Assembly: GCF_025143985.1 (NCBI RefSeq) | Contig: NZ_CP083564.1 | Span: forward strand, 248,001-312,000 | Origin: Sulfitobacter sp. W027 | GTDB lineage: Bacteria; Pseudomonadota; Alphaproteobacteria; Rhodobacterales; Rhodobacteraceae | Direction: 5' to 3' | Length of the DNA: 64,000 nt | Shown: in pieces, positions 31,170 through 39,686 of the stretch | How the letters are laid out: the number at the start of each line of letters is the position of its first letter | How positions within the stretch are numbered: position 1 is the first letter of the stretch | The notes under the pieces: model-generated | Seen by the model: the letters and a program-made list of their open reading frames with translations, nothing else | What the model was told of the DNA's origin: nothing | The model's database searches: none | Translations under genes and position numbers: made by a program

Positions 31170-31244
31170 GAGATGCCTCCTGTGCTGAACTTGCTAAGCA
31201 ATGGCGGGTTTGCGGGAGGAGGACAAGGTGGGAAGACGGTAGAA

Positions 31245-31458
31245 AATACCACCCTAGCCCGGAGTCAAGCCGCAGGCCCCGGGCCATCGCCTGCCCGCCC
31301 GTCACGCTAAAAGCGTGCCTATTTAGTTTAGGCGCACCTTTGGTGCGACCGGGTAGGCGATTGAGCGAGGCTGGGTGGAGCTTCGCGCAGCAATCACATG
31401 GCTGCACCATAAAGTGGCATGAAGCGACGTCGGATCGCCAACCCGCGGGCAGGCGCTG
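31245..31458 (-). repeat. dispersed palindromic intergenic repeat, copy 2 (inverted)
   Basis: Reverse complement of the element at 23755-23925, sharing the blocks around GCCTGCCCGCGGGT, CATGCCACTTTATGGT, AATCGCCTACCCGGT and GCCTGCGGCTTGA. The inverted pair here is ATCGCCTGCCCGC (31286-31298) and GCGGGCAGGCG (31445-31455). Compared with copy 1 it carries a longer central part with its own hairpins (CACGCTAAAAGCGTG and GGCGCACCTTTGGTGCG). Confidence 0.75.
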
Positions 31459-31563
31459 GCCCTCGGATCACTAATTCACGGGATGATAGAGATGCAGTAC
31501 TACGATTGCGACCGCCGCTGAGTTTGGTATCAAGCCGTAGGTGCTTTCCCTCACCACCCTTAA

Positions 31564-31592
31564 CAAAAAAGGGCCGCCCGAGGGCGACCCTT
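31564..31592 (-). terminator. Rho-independent terminator of the HU gene
   Basis: On the minus strand AAGGGTCGCCC pairs with GGGCGGCCCTT (one G-T pair) around a 2-base loop and runs into TTTTTTG. It lies 22 bp after the HU stop codon. Confidence 0.8.
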
Positions 31593-31614
31593 TCGCAAAC
31601 AGTCAGCCAAAGGC

Positions 31615-31902
31615 TCACTCGTTCACGCTGTCCTTCAGCGCCTTCGCGATGGTCATCTTGACCACTTTGTCGGCGTCTTTCTTGAACTGCTCGCCCGTGG
31701 CGGGGTTGCGGACCATCCGCTCGGGGCGCTCACGGCAATAGATTTTGCCAACGCCCGGCAGGGTCACGGCACCGCCGGCGGACACTTCACGGGTGATCAG
31801 GTTGCAAACGGCGTCGAGCGCTGCGCCTGCGGATTTCTTGTCTGTGTCCATCTCTTCTGCCAGAGCAGCAACGAGCTGGGTCTTGGTCATCGGTTTTGCC
31901 AT
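31615..31902 (-). CDS. HU family DNA-binding protein
   Basis: Nucleoid-associated histone-like protein of 95 residues. The helical dimer part (MTKTQLVAALAEEMDTDKKSAGAALDAV) precedes the DNA arm with GGAVTLPGVGKIYCRERPERMVRNPATGE, which keeps the GxGxF-like turn and RxxRNPxTGE motif. The C-terminus KVVKMTIAKALKDSV is typical. It has its own terminator and promoter region and the good ribosome site AAGGAG. Confidence 0.95.
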   Translation of the reverse strand: MAKPMTKTQLVAALAEEMDTDKKSAGAALDAVCNLITREVSAGGAVTLPGVGKIYCRERPERMVRNPATGEQFKKDADKVVKMTIAKALKDSVNE

Positions 31903-31958
31903 TTTATTCTCCTTAGACTGCCCGCTTTTAGGGCCTCATGGCCGGAATGTAACGGTAT

Positions 31959-31976
31959 GTTGTGGGATAACACAAC
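31959..31976. promoter_or_regulatory. inverted repeat upstream of the HU gene
   Basis: GTTGTG (31959-31964) and CACAAC (31971-31976) flank six bases in the 126-bp gap between HU and amn, about 57 bp before the HU start. It could be an operator or the end structure of the amn transcript. Confidence 0.3.
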
Positions 31977-32028
31977 GAATTGTGGCGCACTAAACGTGAA
32001 AACATGCGATTTTCCGCTGTTTTCGGCC

Positions 32029-33492
32029 TTACAGGAACGCCGTTTCGTCGAAAGACCGCAGTTTTCGGCTGTGGATCCGCTCCAATGGCATGCGGCGTAG
32101 CAACTCCATAGCCCGAATTCCGATCATCAGATGACGTGCAACTTGGGTTTTATAGAAGTCCGAGGCCATGCCGGGCAGCTTCAACTCTCCATGCAGTGGT
32201 TTATCCGAAACGCAAAGCAGCGTGCCATAGGGCACCCGGAAGCGGTAGCCATTGGCGGCGATGGTCGCGCTTTCCATATCCAGTGCCACGGCGCGGGACT
32301 GGCTGAGGCGTTGCACTGGGCCGGATTGATCGCGCAATTCCCAGTTGCGGTTGTCGATCGTGGCGACGGTGCCGGTACGCATGATGCGCTTCAGCTCATA
32401 GCCTTCGAGCTGGGTGACCTGCGCCACAGACTGTTCCAGCGCAATCTGAATCTCGGCCAGCGCCGGGATCGGCACCCAGACCGGCAGGTCGTCATCCAGA
32501 ACGTGGTCCTCGCGCAAGTAGCCATGCGCCAGCACGAAATCGCCCAAAGCCTGCGTATTGCGCAGCCCGGCACAGTGGCCGACCATCAACCACGCATGGG
32601 GGCGCAGCACGGCGATATGGTCCGTGGCCGTTTTCGCGTTCGACGGGCCAACGCCGATATTCACCAGCGTGATGCCCGACCCATCCGCCCGCTTCAGGTG
32701 ATAGGTCGGCATCTGCGGGGTCTTCAGCGTTTCGGGCAGCGGCGCGTCGTGATCCGTAATCTCGGCATTGCCGGTCGAGACAAAGGCGGTATAGCCGCTG
32801 TCGGGATCGCGCAGCATCTCGCGGGCGTATTGTTCGAACTCCGTCACATAGAACTGGTAGTTGGTGAAGAGCACATGGGTCTGGAAATGCTCCGGGTCCG
32901 TGGCGGTATAATGCGCCAGCCTAGCGAGCGAATAATCGACCCGTTGCGCGGTGAAGGGCGCCAGCGGGCGCACGTCGTCTTCGGGGACATAGGTGCCGTT
33001 GACGATGTCATCATTAGTGGTGCTGAGGTCAGGCACATCGAAAACATCGCGCAGGGTGAAATCGGCGGCCCCTTCTTGCGGCACGTTCAGCGCGTTGTCC
33101 CCGGACATGGCAAAATGCACCGGGATCGGCGTTGTGGAGGGACCGACGATTATCGGCTGGTCGTGGTTCTCGATCAGCAGGCCGATTTGTTGGATCAGGT
33201 AGTTCCGAAAGAGATCAGGCCGGGTGATCGTCGCCGCGAAGGTACCGGGCGACGACACATGTCCGAAAGACAGCCGTGTATCGACATGGGCATAAGAGGA
33301 GGTGCGAAACCGCAGCTCTGGATAAAATGCGCGCACGCGGGCGTCGGGGGCCGAAGTCTCCATCGCCTTGGCGAAAGCGTCATGCAGGAAGGTCGTGGCC
33401 TGCTCATAAAGTTCGGTCAGGCGGTCCACGGCGGCGGTCGCATCGCGGAAGCTTTCCGGGTTCGGGGTATCCGGGGTCAGGATCGTGGTCAT
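32029..33492 (-). CDS. amn: AMP nucleosidase
   Basis: Hydrolyses AMP to adenine and ribose 5-phosphate. The product of 487 residues has the Amn N-terminal domain (FYPELRFRTSSYAHVDTRLSFGHVS) and the C-terminal phosphorylase-like domain (GITLVNIGVGPSNAKTATDHIAVLRPHAWLMVGHCAGLR, then VALDMESATIAANGYRFRVPYGTLLCVSDKPLHGE). These are standard for bacterial AMP nucleosidase and the length is normal. It overlaps the upstream ade gene by 4 bases, so adenine released here feeds the adenine deaminase. Confidence 0.95.
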   Translation of the reverse strand: MTTILTPDTPNPESFRDATAAVDRLTELYEQATTFLHDAFAKAMETSAPDARVRAFYPELRFRTSSYAHVDTRLSFGHVSSPGTFAATITRPDLFRNYLIQQIGLLIENHDQPIIVGPSTTPIPVHFAMSGDNALNVPQEGAADFTLRDVFDVPDLSTTNDDIVNGTYVPEDDVRPLAPFTAQRVDYSLARLAHYTATDPEHFQTHVLFTNYQFYVTEFEQYAREMLRDPDSGYTAFVSTGNAEITDHDAPLPETLKTPQMPTYHLKRADGSGITLVNIGVGPSNAKTATDHIAVLRPHAWLMVGHCAGLRNTQALGDFVLAHGYLREDHVLDDDLPVWVPIPALAEIQIALEQSVAQVTQLEGYELKRIMRTGTVATIDNRNWELRDQSGPVQRLSQSRAVALDMESATIAANGYRFRVPYGTLLCVSDKPLHGELKLPGMASDFYKTQVARHLMIGIRAMELLRRMPLERIHSRKLRSFDETAFL

Positions 33493-35291
33493 GTTTGCGG
33501 CTCTAACAATGGAATAATTTCAAACTTCTGCACATCGATCAGCCCAAGGTCCGAGATCCGCAGTTCCGGGATCACCACAAGGGCCAAGAGCGAGTGCTGC
33601 ATATAGGCGTTGTTCAGCTTGCAGCCACAGTCGATCATCGCCTGCACAAGTGCTTCCGCATCGGCGGCGACCTCAGCGGCGGGGCGGTCCGACATGAGCC
33701 CGGCGATGGGCAGGGCGACAAGCGCCAATTCTTCGCCGTCTCGGAAAATGGTGATGCCGCCGCCAACCTCGCGCAGCCGGTTGGCGGCCAGCGCCATCTG
33801 CTCGGCATCGGTGCCCACCACGATCATATGGTGGCTGTCATGCGCCACGGTGGAGGCCATGGCCATACGGCATTCATAGCCAAAGCCTGAAACGAAAGCG
33901 TTGGTGACTGTGCCGGTAGCGCGGTGGCGTTCGACCAGCGCGATCTGGCAGACCTCGCCTGTGGCCTGCACCCGGCCTTCGGTGACCGGCAGTTCAAACT
34001 TCAACGCGCGTGTGGGGGCTTGGTTTTCGACTACACCGATGACATTGGCGGTGACGGCGTTTGCGCCTTCGGGGGCGGGGATGTCGAAGTCATCGGCGCT
34101 TAGGTCGCGTGCCATGTTCACAGTGTTGCGAGCCATGTCAGGCCAGTCGTAATGCGGGCAATCGACGAGGCATCTGCCGTCTTCGGCCACCACTTCGCCC
34201 CGCGCAACAACAGTCTCTATGGGGAGGGTTTTGAGGTCGGAGGTCAGGATCACATCAGCGCGACGGCCGGGGGTGAGCGAGCCGATCTCACGCTCCAACC
34301 CGAAGTGGGTGGCGGTGTTGATCGTCGCCATTTGCAGCGCGACCAGTGGGTCGCAGCCGCAGTCGATGGCATGGCGGACCACGCGGTTCATATGACCCTC
34401 GCTCGTGATGGTGCCGGAGTGGCTGTCATCAGTGCAGAGGATCATATTGCGCGAGTCGAGACCCTTTTCGGTGATCGCGGTGATTTGGGTTTTGACGTCA
34501 TACCACGCCGATCCCAGCCGGATCATCGACCGCATCCCCTGCCGCATCCGCGCCACGGCGTCCGCTTCGCAGGTGCCTTCGTGGTCATCTGCCGGCCCGC
34601 CCGACACATAGGCGGCAAAGGCGGGGCCGAGGTCGGGCGAGGCATAGTGGCCCCCCACCGTTTTACCTGCACGCTGGGTCGCGGCGATCTCGGCCAGCAT
34701 CTGCGGGTCGGCGTTGCTGACGCCGGGAAAATTCATCATCTCGCCCAAGCCGATAATACCGGGCCATGCCATGGCTTCGGCCACATCCTCGGCGGTGATC
34801 TCGAAGCCTGTCGTCTCAAGCCCCGGTGCAGAGGGGGCGCAAGAGGGCATCTGAGTGAAGATGTTGATCGGCTGCATCAGCGCTTCATCATGCATCATGC
34901 GCACGCCGTTCAGACCCAGCACATTGGCGATCTCATGCGGGTCGGTGAAGGCCGATGTCGTGCCATGCGGGATCACGGCGCGGGCGAACTCGGCGGGGGT
35001 GAGCATCGTGCTTTCGATATGCATATGCCCGTCGCAGAGGCCGGGGACCATATAGCGGCCCCGTGCCTCAATGATCTGGGTGTTGTCGCCACGGCAATGG
35101 CTTGCGTCCGGCCCGACAAAAGCGATGCGCCCGGCGGCAATGGCGATGTCATGATCGGGCAGGCATTCGCGGGTGTGGACATTCACCCAGATGCCGCCCG
35201 TAATGATCGTATCAGCGGGGTGCCGCCCGGCAGCGACCTCGACCAGTTGCGCGGCCACGTCGGGCCAAGAGGGAAACGTTTTATCTGTCAT
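33489..35291 (-). CDS. ade: adenine deaminase
   Basis: Amidohydrolase converting adenine to hypoxanthine. The 600-residue product has VPGLCDGHMHIESTMLTP (HxH metal ligands), HGTTSAFTDPHEIANVLG, a downstream LCTDDSHSGTITSEGHMNRVVRHAI and a C-terminal beta domain with TVAHDSHHMIVVGTD, as in Ade/AdeC. An in-frame start 15 bases further left in transcription (35306) exists; neither has a strong ribosome site, and the family alignment favours MTDKTFPSWPD. Genes ade and amn together form an AMP to hypoxanthine salvage route. Confidence 0.94.
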   Translation of the reverse strand: MTDKTFPSWPDVAAQLVEVAAGRHPADTIITGGIWVNVHTRECLPDHDIAIAAGRIAFVGPDASHCRGDNTQIIEARGRYMVPGLCDGHMHIESTMLTPAEFARAVIPHGTTSAFTDPHEIANVLGLNGVRMMHDEALMQPINIFTQMPSCAPSAPGLETTGFEITAEDVAEAMAWPGIIGLGEMMNFPGVSNADPQMLAEIAATQRAGKTVGGHYASPDLGPAFAAYVSGGPADDHEGTCEADAVARMRQGMRSMIRLGSAWYDVKTQITAITEKGLDSRNMILCTDDSHSGTITSEGHMNRVVRHAIDCGCDPLVALQMATINTATHFGLEREIGSLTPGRRADVILTSDLKTLPIETVVARGEVVAEDGRCLVDCPHYDWPDMARNTVNMARDLSADDFDIPAPEGANAVTANVIGVVENQAPTRALKFELPVTEGRVQATGEVCQIALVERHRATGTVTNAFVSGFGYECRMAMASTVAHDSHHMIVVGTDAEQMALAANRLREVGGGITIFRDGEELALVALPIAGLMSDRPAAEVAADAEALVQAMIDCGCKLNNAYMQHSLLALVVIPELRISDLGLIDVQKFEIIPLLEPQT

Positions 35292-35414
35292 GTCCAAAGG
35301 TGCCATAGGGGCGGGGGAGGTTCAAGCGGGCGGGCAGAATGAAAAGGCGCTGGATATTGCCAGAGCGCGCCAGATACGGCTAACTGTGGTTCAAGCTAAT
35401 GACGGGGCGGTCGG

Positions 35415-36659
35415 ATGAATTTTCTCTTTGTGCATCAGAACATGCCCGGTCAGTACCGAGAATTGGTGCAATGGCTGGCCCAAGTCGGCGGACATCGCAT
35501 CTATTTCCTGACCCAACGGCAGAATGCACCTAAATTGCCGGGAGTTGAAACCCGCATCTACCGTCCCCATCACTTGCCCACCAAGAAAGCCTATGGCCTC
35601 TCCAAGGTCTGGGAAGAGGCCGCAGGCAGTGGCTTCGGTGCCGTCGACGCGGCCCAGCAGATCGAAAAGCAAGATGGCTTTCGACCCGATATCATTATCG
35701 GCCATGTCGGTTGGGGAGAGCTGAGCTTTTTCAAACAGCTTTGGCCCGATGTGCCGATCATTGGGTATTTTGAGTATTACTATAATATGACTGGCGGCAT
35801 GGTGGGCTTTGACCCTGCTGAGAAAATCTCGACCCATGCGCCCTACCTCAACCATGCGCGCAACCTTGTGCCGCTGGCGAATATCGAAACTGTCGATCTT
35901 GGCCACTGCCCGACCTATTGGCAACGCGACCGTTTCCCAAAGAGCTTTCACCGCAAGCTTTACGTCTGTCACGATGGTATTCGCACAGATCAGTTGCTGC
36001 CGGACCCGAATGTCAGTGTGCGCTTGGGGCGCCTGGCGCGCCCCGTGACGCGCGATGATGAGATCATAACCTATGTGGCGCGCAATCTGGAGAAGACGCG
36101 CGGGTTTCACACGATGATGCGCGCCCTCCCGCGTATCTTGGCCGAGCGGCCCAAGGCGCGGGTGGTCATCGTCGGTGGCAATGACGTGTCTTACGGCAAA
36201 CAAAGTGATCATCCCGGCGGGCTGCGCGGCGAGATGACAGCAGAGCTGGGCGATAGGGTCGATTGGGAGCGGGTGCATTTCGTCGGTAAGGTGCCTTACC
36301 CTGATTTCATGAAACTGGTGCAGATCAGCCGCTGCCACATCTACTTGACGATGCCCTTCGTGCTGTCTTGGTCCCTGCTTGAGGCCATGTCGATGCAGGC
36401 GACGATTGTAGCCTCGGATGTGGCTCCGGTCCGCGAAGCGGTGACCCATGGAGAGACCGGGCTGCTGGTCGATTTCTTCGACCCCGATGCGCTTGCCGCA
36501 CAGGTGGTTGAAGTGCTGGCCAATCCGCAAGACCACGCGCATCTGGGTCCCGCCGCACGGGCGCATGCAGTTGAAAAATACGATTTTCTCACCCGCTGCC
36601 TGCCCGAGCACCTCGCGCGGATCAATGCGCTCGTGCCCGAGGGCAAACGGATCAGCTAG
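35415..36659 (+). CDS. glycosyltransferase family 4 protein
   Basis: The 414-residue GT-B enzyme starts MNFLFVHQNMPGQYRELVQWLAQ, a short GT4 form common in exopolysaccharide loci. The second Rossmann domain has YVARNLEKTRGFHTMMRALPRIL, ARVVIVGGNDVSYG, VHFVGKVPYPDF and the nucleotide-sugar contact PFVLSWSLLEAMSMQATIVASDVAPVREAV with its E-x7-E-like pattern. The donor and acceptor are unknown. It faces the Wza-like gene, with only 6 bp between stops, and opens the polysaccharide region. Confidence 0.9.
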   Translation: MNFLFVHQNMPGQYRELVQWLAQVGGHRIYFLTQRQNAPKLPGVETRIYRPHHLPTKKAYGLSKVWEEAAGSGFGAVDAAQQIEKQDGFRPDIIIGHVGWGELSFFKQLWPDVPIIGYFEYYYNMTGGMVGFDPAEKISTHAPYLNHARNLVPLANIETVDLGHCPTYWQRDRFPKSFHRKLYVCHDGIRTDQLLPDPNVSVRLGRLARPVTRDDEIITYVARNLEKTRGFHTMMRALPRILAERPKARVVIVGGNDVSYGKQSDHPGGLRGEMTAELGDRVDWERVHFVGKVPYPDFMKLVQISRCHIYLTMPFVLSWSLLEAMSMQATIVASDVAPVREAVTHGETGLLVDFFDPDALAAQVVEVLANPQDHAHLGPAARAHAVEKYDFLTRCLPEHLARINALVPEGKRIS

Positions 36660-36665
36660 CCCGGA

Positions 36666-37784
36666 TCAATTGGCGAGATTTCCAGCCGTGTTCACAAGAC
36701 CAAAGACCGATCCAACAAGACCGAGAATGGTGCGTGTATCCGACAACGGACTTTCGGTCGCGAGCACCAAATCACCCGATTGAATGTGGAAATTCCGCGC
36801 TGAGAACAGCCCGTCAGAGGTTGTAAGGTCCAACGTGAACACCACCCGCGTGCGGCGGGGGCCGCGCACACCCGCGCTGACCGCGCTTGCCGGGTATTCG
36901 CGCAGGATCAGGATGCCCTCCGGGTCGGCGCGGGATTCATTCACCCCGCCGATGGTCGCCAGCGCATCCAATGCTGAGACTTCATCGCGGTTGAATGGAA
37001 ACTGCGCTTCGCGCCCCGCAGCGCCCAGCGACAGAAAGTAGCGGCGATCCTTCTCGATAATCAGCTTGTCACCACCGATCAGCCGGGTGTCGAGGCTGGG
37101 ATTCTCATAAAGCCGGTTGATCGAGGTCGTATAGATGTTCGCACCCCGGACCAGTTTGACCTGCGGGTTTTCGATACTGTTTTGCACCCCGCCGCCCGCC
37201 GAGATCGCCGCCAGAACGGTGAAGTTGTTGTCTGGCATCAGGATGTTTCCGGGGCTGTTCACACCGCCCACAAGATCGATGGAGTTGCCGCGCCCTTCGG
37301 TCATGGCCAGTTGGACCTGTGCCGATGGAACGATGGCCTCAAGCCGCCGCTGCAACAGTTGCCGCGCCGAATCCGGGGTCCGGCCAGAGACCTGAACCTT
37401 GCCGATATAGGGCATGAAGATCGTCCCGCTTTCCGAGACACGAATTCCCGGAAGGGTGGCGACCTGTTGGCTTGGCGATGTCAGCAGCGAGTTGTCACCG
37501 CTGTCCCAAACCAGAATGTCCAGCCGATCGCCGGGGCGGATGACTTGGGCATTCGAACCCCGGCTGGCGCCTATCCAGCCATGACGCCTTTCGCCGGTGC
37601 GGGGCCATTGTGCGACGCTGGGCAGGAAGGCGCGGGTGACGGGGTAAACGGCGATATCAGCATCTGGTGTTGCTGCCTCTTGCGTGACCTCTTTTTGAAT
37701 GGCCGCGCCGCGGGGAAGGTTGCCACAGGCTGCCAGCGAAAGGGCCAGCAGGGCTGAGAGGAAAAGCTTGCTCAGGTGCTTCAT
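36666..37784 (-). CDS. polysaccharide export outer-membrane lipoprotein (Wza/OPX-like)
   Basis: A lipoprotein of 372 residues: signal MKHLSKLFLSALLALSLAAC with lipobox. The poly_export domain shows PGDRLDILVWDS near 82, SESGTIFMPYIGKVQVSGRTPDSARQLLQ near 115 and SLRB-type segments (NSPGNILMPDNNFTVLAAISAGGG and the later FSLD... block). It should form the outer-membrane channel for a capsule or exopolysaccharide. It is on the opposite strand to the other glycan genes, with its own promoter in 37785-37926. No Wzc-type kinase is seen nearby. Confidence 0.92.
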   Translation of the reverse strand: MKHLSKLFLSALLALSLAACGNLPRGAAIQKEVTQEAATPDADIAVYPVTRAFLPSVAQWPRTGERRHGWIGASRGSNAQVIRPGDRLDILVWDSGDNSLLTSPSQQVATLPGIRVSESGTIFMPYIGKVQVSGRTPDSARQLLQRRLEAIVPSAQVQLAMTEGRGNSIDLVGGVNSPGNILMPDNNFTVLAAISAGGGVQNSIENPQVKLVRGANIYTTSINRLYENPSLDTRLIGGDKLIIEKDRRYFLSLGAAGREAQFPFNRDEVSALDALATIGGVNESRADPEGILILREYPASAVSAGVRGPRRTRVVFTLDLTTSDGLFSARNFHIQSGDLVLATESPLSDTRTILGLVGSVFGLVNTAGNLAN

Positions 37785-37926
37785 AAGATGCGCAATCGCC
37801 TTCTGGTGTTTCGCCGTCGAACCGGGGTACTTGTGCCTATATGCAGCGTAAATTGGCGGGTTGCAAAGGATGTTGTAAACCCCGCCCGATCTGAAATTCT
37901 AGTCCGTCAGGATAGAGGCAGAACCT

Positions 37927-38820
37927 ATGACGTCAATGATTTCAAAAGGGAGTGCAGTTCCGAGTGGCGCTGTGGCATTTGACGGCGTTCTCCTGCTGGG
38001 GGCGACAGGGCGTTTGGGTGGCATGCTCCGCCGTCACTGGCCTGAAGCGCAGTCGCTGCGCAGCCAGTCGCGGCAGCCTCAGCCTGAGTTTCATCAATTT
38101 GACCTGCCGGCTATCGGCCAGCGGCCAAGCGATGCGGCCATCGCTGCCGCCCGTGGCGCGCGGGCGATTATCTGCTTATCGGGGATAACCCCGGCGCGGG
38201 CAGGGGCAAGCGGGGCCAACCTGAGTGAGAATGTGGACATCGCCCTCGGCGCGCTAAACTTGGCAGTTGCTGCTGCTGTCCCTCGGATATTCGCAGCCTC
38301 TTCGGCGGCAGTCTATGGCGCGGGGGCAGGCCCACTGACGGAGGATGTGCGATGCGCGCCGCTTTCGGACTACGGCAAAGAAAAGCTTGCGATGGAGCAG
38401 GCGATGTTGAAAACGCGGGCCGGCGTGGCGGTTACCCTGCTGCGGATCGGCAATGTCGCCGGAGCTGATGCGATTCTTGGTGGCTGGCAGCGGGGCATGC
38501 AGATTGATCAGTTCCCCGACGGCCGCACGCCAAGCCGCAGCTATATCGGGCCGGTCACACTTGCGCGGGTGCTGCATCAGCTTTGTTCGGCAGACAACCT
38601 GCCGCCAGTTTTAAATATCGCGGCCCCGGGCGCGGTGCAGATGGGCGCGTTGCTTGACGCAGCAGGTCTGGAATGGCAGCCCAAACCGGCACCGGCTGCG
38701 GCCATTCCTGAGGTGCAGCTTGATACAAGCGCGCTTGAACGTCACGTCGATTTTGCGCCAGAAGCCCAAACGCCCGCCGGTTTGGTAAGGGAATGGCAGC
38801 AGGATATGAAGAAACTATGA
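37927..38820 (+). CDS. NAD-dependent epimerase/dehydratase (extended SDR)
   Basis: The 297-residue product has GVLLLGATGRLGGMLRRHW (nucleotide-binding loop near 24), AIICLSGITPARAG, FAASSAAVYGAG and LSDYGKEKLAMEQ, giving the Ser and Tyr-x3-Lys catalytic set of nucleotide-sugar epimerases. It is divergent from the OPX gene and 10 bp upstream of the sugar transferase, pointing to a sugar-nucleotide step for the glycan. The exact sugar is not readable. Confidence 0.85.
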   Translation: MTSMISKGSAVPSGAVAFDGVLLLGATGRLGGMLRRHWPEAQSLRSQSRQPQPEFHQFDLPAIGQRPSDAAIAAARGARAIICLSGITPARAGASGANLSENVDIALGALNLAVAAAVPRIFAASSAAVYGAGAGPLTEDVRCAPLSDYGKEKLAMEQAMLKTRAGVAVTLLRIGNVAGADAILGGWQRGMQIDQFPDGRTPSRSYIGPVTLARVLHQLCSADNLPPVLNIAAPGAVQMGALLDAAGLEWQPKPAPAAAIPEVQLDTSALERHVDFAPEAQTPAGLVREWQQDMKKL

Positions 38821-38830
38821 AGGCCCTCCT

Positions 38831-39442
38831 ATGACCTGGCGCAAGCGCATCTTCGACCTGTTCTTTGCCAGTCTGCTTGTCATCATCCTTGGGCCGATCC
38901 TGCTCGGATTGCTGATCTGGTTGCTGCTCAAAGAAGGGCGACCCCTGTTTCACGTGGCCGAGCGGATGAAAACGCCTCAGCAGAGTTTTAGCTTGTGGAA
39001 GCTGCGCACAATGACCGTGGTGGACGATGACCAAGGCGTATCTGGCGGGAACAAGAGCGCGCGGATCACCCCCACTGGCGCATGGCTTCGGGCACGGCGT
39101 CTTGATGAGTTTCCGCAGCTTTGGAACATATTGCGCGGCGATCTGAGCTTTGTCGGTCCCCGCCCACCGCTGCGCGAATATGTAGAGCGTTTTCCCGCGA
39201 TCTATGCCGAAGTCCTGAAATCTAGGCCCGGCGTGACCGGTCTTGCGACGATCCGCTTTCACAAACATGAAGAGCGGCTGCTGTCGCGCTGTGACACGCC
39301 CGAAGAGACCGACAGGGTCTATTGTCGCATTTGCGTTCCGCGAAAGGCGCAGCTTGATCTGATTTACCAACGCCATCAAAGCACCTGCTACGACTTTGAT
39401 TTGGTATTTCAGACGATTGGAAACCTCTTTCGCCGTAGCTAG
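38831..39442 (+). CDS. initiating sugar-phosphate transferase (WcaJ/PglC-like)
   Basis: Membrane enzyme of the bacterial sugar transferase family, which loads the first sugar phosphate onto undecaprenyl phosphate. The product of 203 residues has one N-terminal hydrophobic hairpin (FDLFFASLLVIILGPILLGLL), then FSLWKLRTMTV, RITPTGAWLRARRLDEFPQLWNILRGD and FVGPRPPLREYV, the core motifs with the catalytic Asp-Glu pair (LDEFPQ). The short form lacks the CoA-binding-like N-terminal domain and resembles PglC. Directly coupled to the epimerase upstream. Confidence 0.93.
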   Translation: MTWRKRIFDLFFASLLVIILGPILLGLLIWLLLKEGRPLFHVAERMKTPQQSFSLWKLRTMTVVDDDQGVSGGNKSARITPTGAWLRARRLDEFPQLWNILRGDLSFVGPRPPLREYVERFPAIYAEVLKSRPGVTGLATIRFHKHEERLLSRCDTPEETDRVYCRICVPRKAQLDLIYQRHQSTCYDFDLVFQTIGNLFRRS

Positions 39443-39686
39443 AGACTGCGGCGGGTAGGCGGGGGGCCGCTTGGGGGATTCGTGAATAATTGGTCTTTTA
39501 ATGAAACCATGGCATTGTTTGCTGCATATTTAGGCAAATGTAGATTCGGATGGCTATGTATTGCGCGCGGTTGACTGTTTTTGCGTTTGATGGTGCCCAT
39601 CAAGGCCTGCATGGACGAAAGAGGGTTATTAGTACGCTCTGGGCGCAATGCGGTCGAGAATACAGTCGAACACAAGGGAACGGCGC

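Noticed and set aside
32131..33606. 491-codon plus-strand frame opposite amn
   Set aside because: amn on the minus strand has full family conservation; the plus frame has none.
34152..36611. Long frames opposite ade and the glycosyltransferase
   Set aside because: Antisense shadows of conserved genes; composition is rich in His/Arg/Gly as expected for reversed codons.
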